This document shows positions 5,990 through 6,171 of a stretch of 6,171 nt of DNA, in pieces. Location: contig CAYYBG010000061.1 of assembly GCA_964470195.1 (NCBI GenBank), positions 1-6,171 on the forward strand, written 5' to 3'. The position numbers and the translations under genes are program-made. The stretch comes from RFPI01 sp964470195 (lineage in GTDB: Bacteria; Pseudomonadota; Gammaproteobacteria; Burkholderiales; Methylophilaceae). The notes below the pieces were generated by a model. It made no database searches. It was given only the letters and a program-made list of their open reading frames with translations, and was not told the DNA's origin. Within the stretch, counting starts at the first letter, position 1, and every line of letters begins with the position of its first letter.

Positions 5990-6171
5990 ATGAAACTTAA
6001 TACTGAAGAAAAAGCCATGCTGGCTGGCGAATTGGGGCCAGTTCGCAAGATCGCCATCGAACATCAAATTAAAGTTGGCGAATTTTTTGGCGCCGAAGAT
6101 CTTGTACCGGTCTCACAAGCACACATCATGGCTGACACGGAAAGCCTTGGGGAGGCGGGTGTTGCTTGGCT
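5990..6171 (+). CDS. Aconitase X (AcnX, DUF521) family dehydratase, N-terminal part, cut by window end
   Basis: The frame opens at an ATG nine bases after the preceding stop and runs off the window after 60 codons. The N-terminus has the pattern I recognise from aconitase X: KLNTEEKAMLAGELG (2-16), a helix with VRKIAIEHQIKVGEFFGA (18-35), LVPVSQAHIM (38-47) and ESLGEAGVAWL (50-60). Characterised bacterial AcnX proteins dehydrate cis-3-hydroxy-L-proline, and archaeal ones dehydrate mevalonate 5-phosphate; both use an iron-sulfur cluster. The cluster cysteines and the small swivel domain lie beyond the window, so neither the subtype (fused or two-subunit) nor the substrate can be read here. The gene is probably co-transcribed with the two binding-protein genes under LysR control, suggesting catabolism of an imported hydroxy acid or hydroxyproline-like compound. 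The ribosome site is weak (AAAGA overlapping the upstream stop). Confidence 0.85.
   Translation, partial: MKLNTEEKAMLAGELGPVRKIAIEHQIKVGEFFGAEDLVPVSQAHIMADTESLGEAGVAW

Noticed and set aside
1..6171. CRISPR arrays, tRNA or rRNA genes, insertion sequences, attachment sites or riboswitches
   Set aside because: No repeated spacer pattern, cloverleaf, transposase frame or long terminal repeats are visible, and the intergenic stretches are too short and AT-rich to hold a structured RNA.

Overview
The window looks like a piece of a draft genome from a betaproteobacterium, most likely Burkholderiales. The main reason is three complete genes for TctC/Bug-type periplasmic binding proteins within 6 kb; this family is greatly expanded in that order. 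The base composition is fairly AT-rich (roughly 40-50% GC in most genes by eye), which would suit a low-GC lineage such as Polynucleobacter-like freshwater bacteria. The taxonomic placement is inference. A run of exactly 100 N (2483-2582) is a scaffolding gap, so the left and right halves may not be as close as they appear.

Left half (1-2482, minus strand): a cytoplasmic S1-type sulfatase gene is followed after 22 bases by a TctC-type binding protein gene, reading leftward as a likely two-gene or longer operon. Its promoter falls in the gap. An ATG on the minus strand at the very edge (3-1) may start a further gene.

Middle (2583-2951, plus strand): immediately after the gap lies the C-terminal part of an open frame that resembles the UTRA effector domain of a GntR-family regulator. 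It is strikingly AT-rich (about 30% GC by hand count). Its DNA-binding half is missing.

Right half (3027-6171): a LysR-type regulator on the minus strand is divergent from a plus-strand operon of two tandem TctC-type binding proteins and the 5' end of an aconitase-X (AcnX) family dehydratase. The intergenic region of about 85 bases holds an imperfect inverted repeat with a T-N11-A core that overlaps a plausible sigma70 promoter. This is the expected layout for a LysR-controlled uptake and catabolism module.

Working model (inference): both halves are small catabolic units in which a periplasmic protein captures an organic anion and a cytoplasmic enzyme processes it: a sulfate ester hydrolase on the left, a hydroxy-acid or hydroxyproline-type dehydratase on the right. 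No TctA or TctB membrane subunits are in the window, so the binding proteins must use a permease encoded elsewhere or act as sensors. The binding proteins of the two halves are not independent: the sulfatase-linked one and the first LysR-linked one share pocket-region motifs that the third lacks.
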